From NCBI RefSeq assembly GCF_000219625.1, contig NC_018214.1, positions 1,364,001-1,428,000 on the forward strand: a stretch of 64,000 nucleotides of DNA. Direction: 5' to 3'. The stretch is from Zymoseptoria tritici IPO323. Taxonomy: Eukaryota > Ascomycota > Dothideomycetes > Mycosphaerellales > Mycosphaerellaceae. The notes under the pieces are model-generated. The model worked only from the letters and a program-made list of their open reading frames with translations, did no database searches and was not told the origin of the DNA. The position numbers were made by a program, and so were the translations under genes. This document shows positions 10,788 to 21,911 of the stretch, one piece after another (position 1 is the stretch's first letter; every line of letters begins with the position of its first letter).

Positions 10788-12142
10788 TCGCCTCTTGAGA
10801 TACCACATTTTCCTTGTCAAATTCACAAGTACGAGTAGGAAACAGACGCGTGTTGATTCCATTACTGAGAGGAACTACTCCAGGTGCCTGCTCCTGTCTT
10901 TGAGGGAGCGAAGTGCACTGTACATAAATCTTCTGGTAGATGCTTAAATGCGCTGTTGAACTGTTAACCTTCGTTCAACATCTTTATCACTACAATCGTC
11001 TTTCAAGAAGTCTCAGAGCCTGTCACCGCCTTTTCCCATCGTTGCTCTTGGGGAGTCTTGGCCTTGTAAACACCGTCGTCACCTCCACGTCGTGCCTTAA
11101 GTTTCCCGTTGCATGCTCAACCTTCCCGATAAGATCCTTGCGATCCCCAGTCACGGCAAGAGGCGGCATCTCGGGTTCGACAAGGGACCCGAATGGAGAC
11201 ACGCGCAGGATTGCCCGGACAAAAATGACAACACCAAATATTATTTCACAAGGTCTCTCATGATTACTGCGACCTCACGCGGGCATGATCCTGGATTTGA
11301 GGACTCGCAGGGATGACAGCGATATCTGCGATTATTTGCACCGGCGGACATTTGCTGTGCGACGGCGATGAGCTGCGGCGATCGCTTCAACAGTTTCAAC
11401 ACCAAATCACAGAACGTCTTCAAGCGAACATCCTGAAGACAGCGAATTCTAGTCTAGCGGCGGCGACTTCACGGCGCAATGCGAATCGCAACTTCCGGCG
11501 GATCCAACGCGGACACCGTCGACAGCCGTTCAAGGACTGTTTTGGACCTCGTGTATTGTTTTTGGGTCGAAGATTGATGTGGGCCCGAGAGTGGAGGACA
11601 ATTTCTTGTGATGCGAAATTTGGGACCCACGGAGATGATGTCGAACGTCCCTTCTATCGTTCGTCTGAATCTACCGAAATTGTTGTCCATTTGCCGTAGG
11701 AGGGGATACTGTGGGAACTGTTTCAGGGAAGTGCATTATGCTTCGACTCTTCCCTTTCCTTGGAGTTGACGTGCATCACAGTACGATGTCGGCTTGCTTC
11801 CTCCATCTTTGAGCTTACCTTGAACTTGGAATCTTGCGGAACGTGCGACTCGAGGCGACAGCCATCGACCAGGCACCGGGAGCGTAAAGAGTAAGGACCA
11901 GGGAGCTGCAAGTCGTGGGCTGGAACACGGTCCGGATACCATGGATCTTGCGAAGACGCCGTGAAAGCTACAAGCGGTCGACCGTTGTCCATGACAATGG
12001 ATGTGTTTCTGGACACCATGAGCGATGTGTTGGCATGGAAGATTCACGACGGCTGTGCATAGCCATAAACCATGACCGAACATCTCGAATGGGCGATCTC
12101 AGTGCAGCATAACAAGCCAACAAGTATACCCACTATCGCAAT
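10788..12142. other. Intergenic region between convergent PMA1 and the dehydrogenase gene
   Basis: 1.35 kb holding the 3' ends of two convergent genes. Short ORFs (for example 11313-11699 plus, 11736-12083 minus) lack recognisable domains and show no consistent codon bias. I see no RNA gene or repeat. Confidence 0.4.
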
Positions 12143-13295
12143 CTAATTGATCGTATACCCGCCGTCGACAACCATGGCCGTACCTTGAATGAAGCTGGCT
12201 TTGGAGCTGGACAGGAACAAGACGGCATCTGCAACCTCTTGGGCGGACCCAGCTCGGCACCTATCGATAAGAGGAGTCAGAACTGAGCATGTGCAAAGAT
12301 CCGGTCGCTTGCGGCTGGGTGCTTCAGTGCCTGAGTGCCAGTACGTGCGACGCAAGCCCAATCGGACGAGATTCCGGACGTCGACTTACATAGGGGCAAT
12401 CGCTATTGCTGGTCCCAGGACGTCCATGTTTGGCCGTGTCATGGGCGTATCGATCACGCCCGGGCAAACGCTTCGAGACCGTGTTAGCGTTGGCCGCTTT
12501 ATGAGGCTCATCAAATGAAATGGCAAATTTACCAATTGACGCGGATATCGTCCTTGCTATAATCAATAGCATCGCAACGTGTCATGCTAATGACAGCTGC
12601 CTTCGATGCACAGTATGCCGCTGATTGGAATGAGCAATTGTTGACGGGCCATGGAGTCATCAAACGAGAGGTACTGACCAGCTGCCGGTCTTCCCACGAT
12701 TCCAAGTTGGCTGGCGATGTTGACAATGCTACCACGACTGCCTGGTCGACCATCGTGCGTTGGTAAAGGTTCTTGCTTGAGCATCTGCTGGATCTCGGCT
12801 CGAGAAGTGAGCCAGCAACCACGGTAGTTGACGCCATTGATGCGATCGAAGTCAGGAGTGGTGGTTTCGTGGCTTCGTTCGTTATTGCTGAGGATGCCTG
12901 TCGTGGATGGTTATGTATATCGATGAAGATGAGTATCTGGAGTTGACCAACCAGCGGCATTCACAGCGTAGTCGATACGTCCGAAAGCCTCGACGGCTCT
13001 AGATATCAAGTTCGTGATCTGATCTTCCTGCAAGACGTCCATTGTAATGCGAAGGACTGTGACTCCATCCGATCCAGCAGCGGCTTGAACCAACCTCTCC
13101 GTCGCAAGAAGTCCATCGGCGTTACGGTCTGCGACAACAATTGTTCGACATCCTTCTTGGGCGAATGAAGTCGCTATAGCCTGCCCGATACCTTGTAATA
13201 TCGTGTCAATGCGAAGAGTTGACCGCCGTTCTTGGGCTATGATTCGTACCCGACGCTGCACCTGTGACAAGAGCCACGCCGTGGAATAGGGTCAT
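12143..13295 (-). CDS. Short-chain dehydrogenase/reductase (classical SDR)
   Basis: Reconstructed in six exons on the minus strand: 13295-13250, 13191-12952, 12897-12679, 12620-12533, 12470-12390 and 12260-12143. Introns are 58, 54, 58, 62 and 129 nt, all GT..AG and phase-consistent, giving 263 aa. The N-terminal Rossmann nucleotide-binding motif TGAASGIG is created by the first splice. NAAG follows near residue 95, then the catalytic Ser158 (VNIASQLG) and Tyr171-x3-Lys175 (YCASK), and the family ending with CPGVIDTPM and VVDGGYTIN. These place it among classical SDR NAD(P)(H)-dependent oxidoreductases of about 250 aa. The substrate cannot be told from sequence, and no cluster partners lie next to it. 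Short introns before and after core motifs support the model. Confidence 0.85.
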
Positions 13296-14728
13296 CTCTA
13301 GGACTTGAAAGCGAGTAGACTAACTTGTTGTTCGCCAGAAATCCTCAAGTCGTTCAAGATTGTATATTTGTCTTGAAAAGTCGCCAGGTGTTGAAGAACG
13401 AGATGATGTAAAGATAGGCCGAACCTTGGCCGCGACAAGTCATTGCCCGGGCAGCTTCCACGAAGCTTGACCTTGCTCTTACTCCCTTCGACACCTTGCT
13501 CTTACTCCCTTAGAGCTTCCTCTACACCACGGGACATAGCAAGACATGCATCAATACCAGCGTGCGCTTGAGACAGATTTCATCCCGAGACTCGTCTGCC
13601 TCGAGCCTGGACCAGTCTTTGTCGACGAGTTTCAGACCATTGTGTGGCAGTTGCTTATCGATACTTTGCCAGCAATGGCATCGGCATTCTCTTGCCAATG
13701 CACAGGAGGAGCACAAACTATCTGGTGAAGGAGGATGGCCCTCGAGCACGTCGCACTGCCAAAGGAATCGCAAATCCAAGGGTGTCCTTCGGCAGTCCTG
13801 TTCTTGATGAGTTGAACTGACGGCTGCTTAGGGTTATTGGTGCTTAGGGTCATGGCTCGACAACACACCTCTTTTATAGGCACGGAAAGCTTGGTATACC
13901 GCATGAGCAGGACATCAGGACCAAGAGAATGTCGCGAACTGAAGCACGACGTTGTCAACTACTGGTGATCGAGCTCAGCAAGACCGACACGAAATAGGGA
14001 ATCTATGGCTCCCAGGATCCGGTCGCTGGCGAGAACGAGAACCTGCCGCATCTATGCATCAGCCTCGATCCGGTCGATCAGACTTCAACTTGAGAACATC
14101 GAGACCATTGGAGCCAGACCGAGGTGAGGTCTTCGAGGCGAAGACGTCGAGAGCTTGTTGCTTAACACGGGACGGCGAGCACGCAGAAGATGATTATGCA
14201 CGTCCGGGTCTCTGAGATCGATGGACGTCGAAGTCTCCATGGTCTCGCAGCCGCAGTGCGAGACACAGGCAGTGCAACATTTGGAATTGAGTACTGCAGA
14301 TATCCGGACTGCGGCTAGTTGTGAGACCACGATTGCTTGGACACATGCAGGTTGCCGTGCCTCGGAGGCCCCCTCTTGCAGTCACACCAAGGCTGTCATA
14401 TTCGATACCTAGGCGACTGACATCTATGCGCACGACGACTATGTGGTGGACTCGCGGTTCGCATGTGCTGGTCGCTTTCTTTGCTGTCTACCGTTGCTGC
14501 ATGCAGTCGCGCACGAGCGACGACCCTGGTAGGCGAAGTGAATGACCTTTTCAGCAAATGGCACTAGTGTTGAAGCTTGTTTTTTCGTGGTCCGTGGGCA
14601 AACATCATCGAACGTCCTTGTGATCGATTACTCCAACTTGATTCCATCGAACAGGGCATGCGCTTCTTCGCTCGTCTCGACCTCAGCGGCAACTTCGATC
14701 TGGACAGAAATCACCATCGACCCCTATC
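13296..14728. other. Intergenic region, no gene seen
   Basis: 1.4 kb between the divergent SDR and surface-protein genes. ORFs of 60-130 codons on both strands overlap each other and resemble no domain. A short direct repeat of cttgctcttactccctt occurs around 13470-13511. Otherwise nothing notable. Confidence 0.4.
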
Positions 14729-16182
14729 ATGGCTCCCGCCAATGCTTTCCGCATCATTCTCGGCGCACTCGTTTCACTTCACTTGCTCGCATCGTCGGTG
14801 ACTGCGCAGAACTGCTACTATCCAAACGGAGATCTGTCCAAGGTGGACGCACCCTGTTCTTCCGACGGAGGAATGTGCTGCGCCGTCGGCTGGGAGTGCC
14901 TCAGCAATGGCCTCTGCTACTTGGAGGCTGAAGACTACACCGAGCGAAGATCCTGCACAGACCAAAGCTGGGGAGACGACTGCTCTCAGTTCTGTATCAC
15001 AGGTGAGGTGCCATGATTTGGATATGCGCAAGGAGTTGACGCTGACCAAAAATACCAGGAGCTTCCGTCATCGGCAATGAAGCCATCCAGCAATGCTCGG
15101 ACGGACATTGGTGCTGTGACGCCGACCGCCATCAAAGCACACCATACTGCTGCGACAGCAAAAACGCCTCGCTAGTCATCGATGTCCCAGATGGTCGCCA
15201 GATCGGCTTCATCTCGAGTCTGTCTCCGCCCTCCTCAACGGCACCCTCAAGCCGTTCCACACGCCAATCCTCCACCGCCACGAGCGACTCGTCCTCAGCT
15301 TCAACTTCATCACCTCCCTCGACCTCAACAACTCCAACGCCAACGACCATCACCCGCCTCGACACGACCTCAGACTCCAACGGACAAGCCACGACCATCA
15401 CTTCGCTCATCACCTCCGTGCCATCACCCACCTCGACGTCAGCCATCTCACCCTCTTCGAAAGCTTCATCATCATCCGGTCCCAAGACCCTCACGATCAT
15501 CATCGCTGTCATCGTCCCCGTCGTGGTACTCTCCCTCCTCGCTCTCGCCTACATTCTCTACCGCCGACACAAACGCAACAAACCCGCACAACTCGCCCTC
15601 GCGCCCCCTGAAATGGTAAACATGTACCGCGACCCCGACGCCACGCCCGAACTCAACGGAGACTTCCCCACAACAGGCGCAGGCGGCGGAGCAATCGACA
15701 ACAAAATCGAGCGCAAAAGCGAACTCTACGGCTCCACTCCCGCAGGAGAAGGAGGAAGAGGAGGCTACGCCATCCACCAACACAGCCCAGCCGTCTCCTC
15801 CCTCACCAACTCGAACGGCACGAATCGCAACAGCGCAGCCACCGATCCACCGCTCTACAGTCCCGTCTCTGGTATCCAGCAGTCTCCGCCACTCGGAGGA
15901 GCAGGAGTAGGAAACGCAGGCAACACGCCCATGCTGCCGCAAGTCCAGGAAGAACAGGCGCACGAATTATGGGGTGGGGACTGGCCTGGTCGGATGATGT
16001 ATGCGCCTTCGCCGCCGCCGCAGGTGTTGCAGCCTGGCTATACGGCGTATCGAGCGACACTCCCGACGGAGGATGGACCCAAGGCCAATCTAGTCGGTGG
16101 ACAGGGCGGAGAGGTTGCTGGGAAGGGCGAGCCAGTTGGGCAGGGAGACGAGAGTGAAGAGGTGAAGCCGAAGGATTATTGA
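14729..16182 (+). CDS. Single-pass surface protein with Cys-rich ectodomain
   Basis: Two exons (14729-15002, 15059-16182; 56-nt GT..AG intron) encode 465 aa. Residues 1-26 form a signal peptide ending at SSVTA/QN. The ectodomain to about residue 135 is rich in Cys (CCAVGWECLSNGLCY; CSDGHWCCD...PYCCD), a pattern seen in many fungal wall-associated proteins. A Ser/Thr/Pro-rich, probably O-glycosylated stalk follows, then one TM helix near residues 233-258 (TLTIIIAVIVPVVVLSLLAL) with a basic stop-transfer RRHKRNK, and a Gly/Pro-rich cytosolic tail ending KPKDY. This architecture matches fungal wall-sensor or mucin-like membrane proteins, though there is no classical WSC domain. The function is inferred from architecture only. 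Confidence 0.8.
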
Positions 16183-16756
16183 GGCGAGAGACGAATGGAA
16201 AGCGAGGATCGATGAGTGGCATTATGATAGTGTGCGTCATACGGCAGTGAGGCGGAGCAAGGACGGCAAGATGGTAATGTTGCCCCAGGGCTTGCCATTG
16301 TTGTTATCTTGAGGCCTTGGAGGTTTGAAGTCATACATATGTGCGTCAAGGCGCGGAACCCCTCATCTACAAGCGATAGTGAAGTGAAGCACGATCAACG
16401 CGAGACTGGGGACAAGTCCTCTTGAGCGTTGGTGACAGAACAAAGTGGTGTTGAGCACTGCTTCTGCTGCCTGCTATTCAGGCAGAGGACCTCACACCCA
16501 AAACGGGTCTGTGAGACAGTAGTCGAGACTTTTAATGTACACAGTGCAGGAAGCCTGATTTGCATTTCGGTGAGCCCAACAGCACACGCTCCATCGTCCA
16601 CATCCCATGCTTCGTCATTGCAGTCGTGAAGTTCGATACAGTCAACTTCCCTTCGAGCCCATCCTTTCCTCCTTTCCATCCAATCGTCATGGTTCCACGC
16701 ATCAGTAACACCGTACGCCACGCTAGAATGAACAAAGCCTCCAGGACTCGAACGTG
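16183..16756. other. 3' intergenic region between convergent genes
   Basis: 574 bp between the stops of the surface-protein gene (+) and SET3 (-). It should contain both terminators. No gene, repeat or RNA seen. Confidence 0.4.
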
Positions 16757-19624
16757 TTATGAGATCGACGGAAGGACAGCCGGCGTCGCATCGGCGTCTT
16801 CCATCTTCACATCGTCGTCAATTGCAGATCCGCCCTCAGCAGCAGCAGCCTCACCCGAAGATGAAGGTTGAACGACGGGTACTACCGCGGCAGGACCGGA
16901 TGCCGTCGAGGCCGGTGAGCTCTCACGGTCGGCTTTGCCATCTGGTTCCTTGTCCTTCGCTTTGCTGCGACGAGTGTAGTCACTCAAGCTCAGCTTCTTG
17001 CGTGCAGGACTGGGAGAAACGGCTGCGGTGACGGCTGGCGAGAACATCGGGCCTGTCGTAAAGCTGCCAGGAGATTGTGCGGCGGGACCGTTAGCAAGTA
17101 TGGGCTGTGAGAACGGGTTCGACGGTGGAGGTGGCATCGCTATGTGCAGGTCCGGTTGCTTCGACGACTCTTCGCCAGCTTCGGGTTCGGTAGACTTGAT
17201 AACAGGACGTAGTGGTGGTACCGGCGGCAGTACAGGTGGGGACTGCTTGCTGGTGCTTGGTGAGTCCTCAAGGTTTGGCGGTTCAGGCGATGGTTGTTCC
17301 TCCGCTAAAGCTTCGGCCTTCGTCCCTTCCTGCGGCGCGTCTTCCATCTCGGCATCCTGGTCGACTTCCACTTTTGACGCGTCAAGGGCGACGGCTTCCG
17401 GAAGCGGCGACGATGGCGCCGCGGGTGATGACATCGACTCGACAGGCTGCACAATTGGCTTCTCGGTGTCCATCTGATCTGCTTCATCAACTGATGTCTT
17501 TACCGGGCTGGTCGACAATGCCGCGCAAGAACTGGCGTTGTTTCGTGCACAGCGCTCCAGCAACCTCTGCCTCGTCGAGACATACGGCCTCCGTGACGAT
17601 GGTGTGGGCGCGCGTTGCGTTGCTTCTTCCTGATCCATGTCGCATTGAGTTTCGGAATCGACGTAGACGGGCTTCGGCCGCTTCGCAATTCTGCCAGAAG
17701 GTCTCATGGGTGCCTTTTGTGTCTTCGGTTTGCGACCCATGGTCGACTTGGCTGGAGGGAGAGAGGCTTGCTTGGGTGTGCCACTGTCGGGATGCCTTGA
17801 CGACGTCGTTGTAGGTGGTAATCCCAATTGTTTCGACGTGGTCGCACTCGGTGTGTTCAAGCTCGAGCCAGCACTATTGCGCTTCTTTTTTGCTTGTTTG
17901 CCTGTCCTCTCTTCCTCTTGCCGTCGAAATATCTCTTCCTCTTTCGCCATCTTTTTGCGCTCCCGCTCAGAGATCTCAGGAATCACAGGCTGCGTGCCAT
18001 TGGCAGAGTAGTGCGTGTTCGGTGTGATGTCCCGACTCGCCGAATCGCGACCTGCGGATCCAGAAGCTGACCGTGAGTCAGTGCCGTCGTCATCGGCCTC
18101 GACTTTGCGTGCTTCGCTGCCAGAACGACTGTTGAGCGCTGCTGTATTGAGCGGCGAGACCTGAGGCCCTTTACGCTTCTTCGACTTCGGCATCCTAGTG
18201 GTAGGTGCCTCGTCTTCGTTGTTACGATTGCGACGGTCAAATCGTGACATCTTGCAGCTGCCTTCCGGCAGACCGCAGGCACACGGGCCACAATTAGCAA
18301 GAGCTGTGGACACCCAAGCGGAGAGAAGTTCCATGTGCTCGTCCGATAGTGTACTACGTTCGTTGAGCTCCGGTAGTCCTTCGCTTGTGTCCCAGCTCAC
18401 TGCCACCTCGACGCCCGGCTCAATTTGTGATGTCGCCATGAAGCAAAAATGATAGTCATGCCCTCCAGTGACCAGTATTTGGAGCCGGGCGTTGGGTTGG
18501 CAGCTGCGCCTTACGTACCGCAACGCGGTGCCTTCGTTTCGTGCGTCGATGATGATAGGCAAGCTTGGGTGAAAGAAGACGAAAGGTTCCGGATGACGCA
18601 GCTGTGGCCACCTGTTGGAAGCGTCCTGTTGATATTCCTTCTTGAAGGCAATAACTCCTTTGAGTTCGCCAATGTAGCCACCCGAGGGAACTGGCTCTTC
18701 CACGGTCACCATCTTCCAGCTCGGGTGTTGACCTCCATAGCGGACAGTGTCATCGTGGGCATCCTGAATATGAATCATAGCTTTGCCAGGAATGTCCTCT
18801 AGTTGGCTGTCCCATCGCATGAGAACCTCGCCTTTGGGCTGCTTGTGCATAGCTCGGAACTCGTCCTCATGCGCAGCCAGCCACGCAGGTAGAGCACTGC
18901 CTATGGCGATGTTGTTGAAGACATTTGCATCGGTGACCCTCCAGCTATCTTCCGAGTAACACTGCAAGAATTCTTCGGAATACTGGTCGATACTGGCGTC
19001 CGGCGACCGCGATACGCTCCGACGCTGGTTGACGGTGGAGGCGTTGCGCTTTCGAGAATGGCCCTTCGTCGTAGTGGTGGTGGCAGTAGAGTCCGATGCG
19101 CGATGGCTGGTCTTTGGTCGTTTCGCGGGCGGAGGTTGGTCTCGAGGGCTCGCACTGTTCCGATCGTGACGAATTTTATCCGCGGCGGACCAACCATTTG
19201 TGTAAGGAACCAGCTCTTTGACTTTCTTCTTGTGACTCTTCGACACCGCGCGCTTCGCGCCGTTGGTCAAAGGCTCTGCATGCTCTCGTTTTTGTCGCTG
19301 GCGAGCACGCGCAGTGGAAACATCGACCGGTCGCGGACTGCAGTCGACGCAGTAATGTTGCAAGTCGTCCGGCAGGCTCAGCTCGTCGTAGTGAGGATAA
19401 TAGCACGATTGGTGTTGCCAGCGATTGCACAAATCGCAGGCGACGGTCCAGCCATCGTCGTCGGCGTAGCCACAAATGCAGCTGATCTGGCCATCGTCCG
19501 CGGGCACGTCGCTGGTTTCGGACGCGGCGAAGCGCTGGTGCGACGATAGGTGTGATACGGCGTGCGATGCGTGGGAGAGGTCGTGAGCATTGATAGCTTT
19601 GACAGGAAAGGCGGCGTCTGTCAT
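16757..19624 (-). CDS. SET3: PHD-finger and SET-domain protein, SET3 type
   Basis: Intronless frame of 955 aa from the ATG at 19624 (upstream GTG/TTG in-frame codons are not plausible starts). A PHD finger lies at residues 49-95 with the Cys4-His-Cys3 pattern (CICGY...CDLCNRWQHQSC...CVDC). A basic, Ser-rich linker is followed by a SET domain around residues 300-412 that includes the RRSCQPNA signature at 372-379 and the HFCFMATSQIEPGVEVAVSW strand. The last 500 residues are disordered, with a basic coiled stretch (ERERKKMAKEEEIFRRQEEE). PHD plus central SET is the architecture of yeast Set3/Set4 and fungal orthologues. Set3 scaffolds a histone deacetylase complex and its PHD finger reads H3K4 methylation. 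Catalytic activity of this SET type is doubtful. Confidence 0.87.
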   Translation of the reverse strand: MTDAAFPVKAINAHDLSHASHAVSHLSSHQRFAASETSDVPADDGQISCICGYADDDGWTVACDLCNRWQHQSCYYPHYDELSLPDDLQHYCVDCSPRPVDVSTARARQRQKREHAEPLTNGAKRAVSKSHKKKVKELVPYTNGWSAADKIRHDRNSASPRDQPPPAKRPKTSHRASDSTATTTTTKGHSRKRNASTVNQRRSVSRSPDASIDQYSEEFLQCYSEDSWRVTDANVFNNIAIGSALPAWLAAHEDEFRAMHKQPKGEVLMRWDSQLEDIPGKAMIHIQDAHDDTVRYGGQHPSWKMVTVEEPVPSGGYIGELKGVIAFKKEYQQDASNRWPQLRHPEPFVFFHPSLPIIIDARNEGTALRYVRRSCQPNARLQILVTGGHDYHFCFMATSQIEPGVEVAVSWDTSEGLPELNERSTLSDEHMELLSAWVSTALANCGPCACGLPEGSCKMSRFDRRNRNNEDEAPTTRMPKSKKRKGPQVSPLNTAALNSRSGSEARKVEADDDGTDSRSASGSAGRDSASRDITPNTHYSANGTQPVIPEISERERKKMAKEEEIFRRQEEERTGKQAKKKRNSAGSSLNTPSATTSKQLGLPPTTTSSRHPDSGTPKQASLPPAKSTMGRKPKTQKAPMRPSGRIAKRPKPVYVDSETQCDMDQEEATQRAPTPSSRRPYVSTRQRLLERCARNNASSCAALSTSPVKTSVDEADQMDTEKPIVQPVESMSSPAAPSSPLPEAVALDASKVEVDQDAEMEDAPQEGTKAEALAEEQPSPEPPNLEDSPSTSKQSPPVLPPVPPLRPVIKSTEPEAGEESSKQPDLHIAMPPPPSNPFSQPILANGPAAQSPGSFTTGPMFSPAVTAAVSPSPARKKLSLSDYTRRSKAKDKEPDGKADRESSPASTASGPAAVVPVVQPSSSGEAAAAEGGSAIDDDVKMEDADATPAVLPSIS

Positions 19625-21911
19625 GCTATCCTGTTTGTAGAAGAGAGCAAGGAGATTAGATGCCGAAAGGTTCGCCAAATCGGCGGCGCATGACTGAACT
19701 GCCACAGGCCAAGCGTGCGTGACGCCCGTGGACGACACGACGACCGACACCGCGCGACGATCGAGTCGAGCGCGTGCGGTGAAGTGTGTGAAGTTGTGAA
19801 TGTGCGGCTGCTAGCAGAGCGACCGAATAAAGGGCACTGTTCGCAGGAGTCAGACACGGTCTTTAACAGCGGTGCAGGTCGCTCGTGAGCGCGGTTCGCA
19901 CGGCAGCGGTCTCGCAGGCGTCGATAGTGAATGATGAATGGCACGGCGATGGATCATGGGCAAGGAGCGCGACCTTTTCGTAGGCGGTGGCCGGCAGAAT
20001 GGCGACCGTGTCGAGTGAAAGTGGGCGGCGGAGCGGCGGTACGGCGGTCGGCGTCCGGGCAATGGCAGGAGTCGGTTCCAGTCGTATGTCGAAGTGATCT
20101 GAAGAGTCTGAAGAGGCAAAGTCAGTATGAACAGGTGCCGCGCAATGGGCAGTGAGGAAGTGAAATGGCGTTGTGAGTAGGCAAATGCGAGGGTCGATTC
20201 GAAGAGACAAGAGAGCGAAAGAGGGAACGGCTAGCTCCCTTCCTCGAGCGGACGGTCCCGAGGAGGGTCAGCCAATCAACTTAGACTCGCGCGACGTGCG
20301 GATTTTTGGGCTTGCGAAATGCGAGAGGATGGTGTGTCGAGGCGGCGCCTTGCAGCTGGCCGCGCAATGACCCATCAGCAGAGAGGGCTCGCAAGGCATG
20401 TCCACGGAGAGCGTCCAGAAAAAAGACGACGAAGACATATTGTCGAGTTGTGTCAGAAGGTCGCATGCCGTCTTCGTCGATTGTGAGAAAGGTGCGATAA
20501 GAACGGGCGCGCGGTGGGGAGGGAGTCGTCTCACTCGCTCGATGGACCGGGGAACAGCGTGAAAGTGGACCAGGGTGAGGATCTGAGTTGATTGGTCGAC
20601 GCGTGAATTGTCTTCGCCGCTACTTGTAGCAGCCTACCGAGCAGAGCCGGCTGGCAGAGTCTCTCTCGATTTCGTGCAGGACTCCTCCCTTCGCGTCCTC
20701 CCACGCTCCTCGACACTGCCGTCGTTGTGTTGTCGAGCAGGCAGGAGCAAGCAGCCTGGAATCGAGTTACGACCACCAACGCTTCCAGGTATCGCCGTCT
20801 CGACGTCCACTGCGACTGCTGTGCTCCATCGAACGCGCCGATCGATTTGCTTTGCCTTGCCCGCACGAGTAGCAGCAACATGACGCACAACTGCATCGCA
20901 CAGCTTCTAGACCAAGAAGCTCTATTGCATCCCTCGATCCTTGGGTCTTTCGACTCCACCGCCGTTTTCGTCATCCGCCAACTTTCGAATTCGCATTGCT
21001 TCGAACACAGCAACGGCAACTTGTAGGTTGCGAAAAGGCAGAGAATCAGGCATCCTCCGGTTGGACTGGCGTGACGTGAAGAGAGATGTGACATTAGGTG
21101 CAACATGAGTATATTCCGGCAGCTGAGGAATGAAATTTTTTCGTGTAGAGCGTGGACAGGTACAAGTCGTGACCGGTCGAGGAGCGCTTCGCACGGAAAC
21201 AGGTCGCGGAAAGAGATTTTTGAACTTGATTACTACACTACGTTCGAGCTGGACGAGGCAGGAGCGAGATCGCAGTCGACGAGGTCAATCAATCACACCT
21301 CGAAAAGCGAAAATATGGTGTGCCTTAGCACGACTGGATCGTTCGTTGGGCAATACAGCAAGACGATTCAACACACCGCGCGCGAGCGCTTTCATATGAA
21401 GAGCGCAGATCCCAAATGTTCTGGAGGACATCAAAGATGCAGGAAGAGTCGTTGTAACAGATTTACATATTCCACAGATAAGCATCGCTGTCATCGCTAC
21501 GGTGTCCTCTCTGCATCTTGACAACTCTGCCTAGCTCGAAGAGGCCTCCTCGACCATGCACGCTATACATGCTTCCATCAATCATCCTTTTCGTGCCCGA
21601 AATACCCATATGTAGCGCGAAAACAAGCACCCTCCCAAAAATGCAGCCATGTCAATCCCTTCCCCTCATTTCCTTCTGTCGAGGACTCGAGATGATCTAT
21701 GAGCACCCGAAGATCATATAGTCGTGCCGTTCGCCTGTGATAGATTTCCCTTTCTCTGCAACGTCTGTATCTGGTCGTGGGACCGAAGCTGATGGCCAAG
21801 AACTGTAGTCGATCGATGTCTGGTACCGGACATCCCAGAAAAATGCAATAATGCCAGAAAACGCCTGCTGTGTGGGAGACTGCGTACAATGCAGTTGCTG
21901 CTCCTATTCTC
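19625..21911. other. Long region upstream of SET3 and downstream of SKT5
   Basis: 2.3 kb without a defensible gene. The longest frames (20531-21106 minus, 21105-21521 plus) have mixed composition without domains and overlap other frames. The first few hundred bases should hold the SET3 promoter and leader. A GA-rich stretch lies around 20200-20260. Confidence 0.4.

Noticed and set aside
7785..10862. A 1,025-codon ORF on the minus strand opposite PMA1
   Set aside because: It is the shadow of a highly biased gene. PMA1 codons ending in C/G leave few stops on the opposite strand. The translation has no domain, and the sense strand has every P-type ATPase motif with a clean exon structure.
11160..11200. 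Possible tRNA B-box (gggttcgacaaggg)
   Set aside because: The following bases do not fit GGTTCGANTCC, and no acceptor stem or A-box could be found around it. I found no tRNA in the window by eye.
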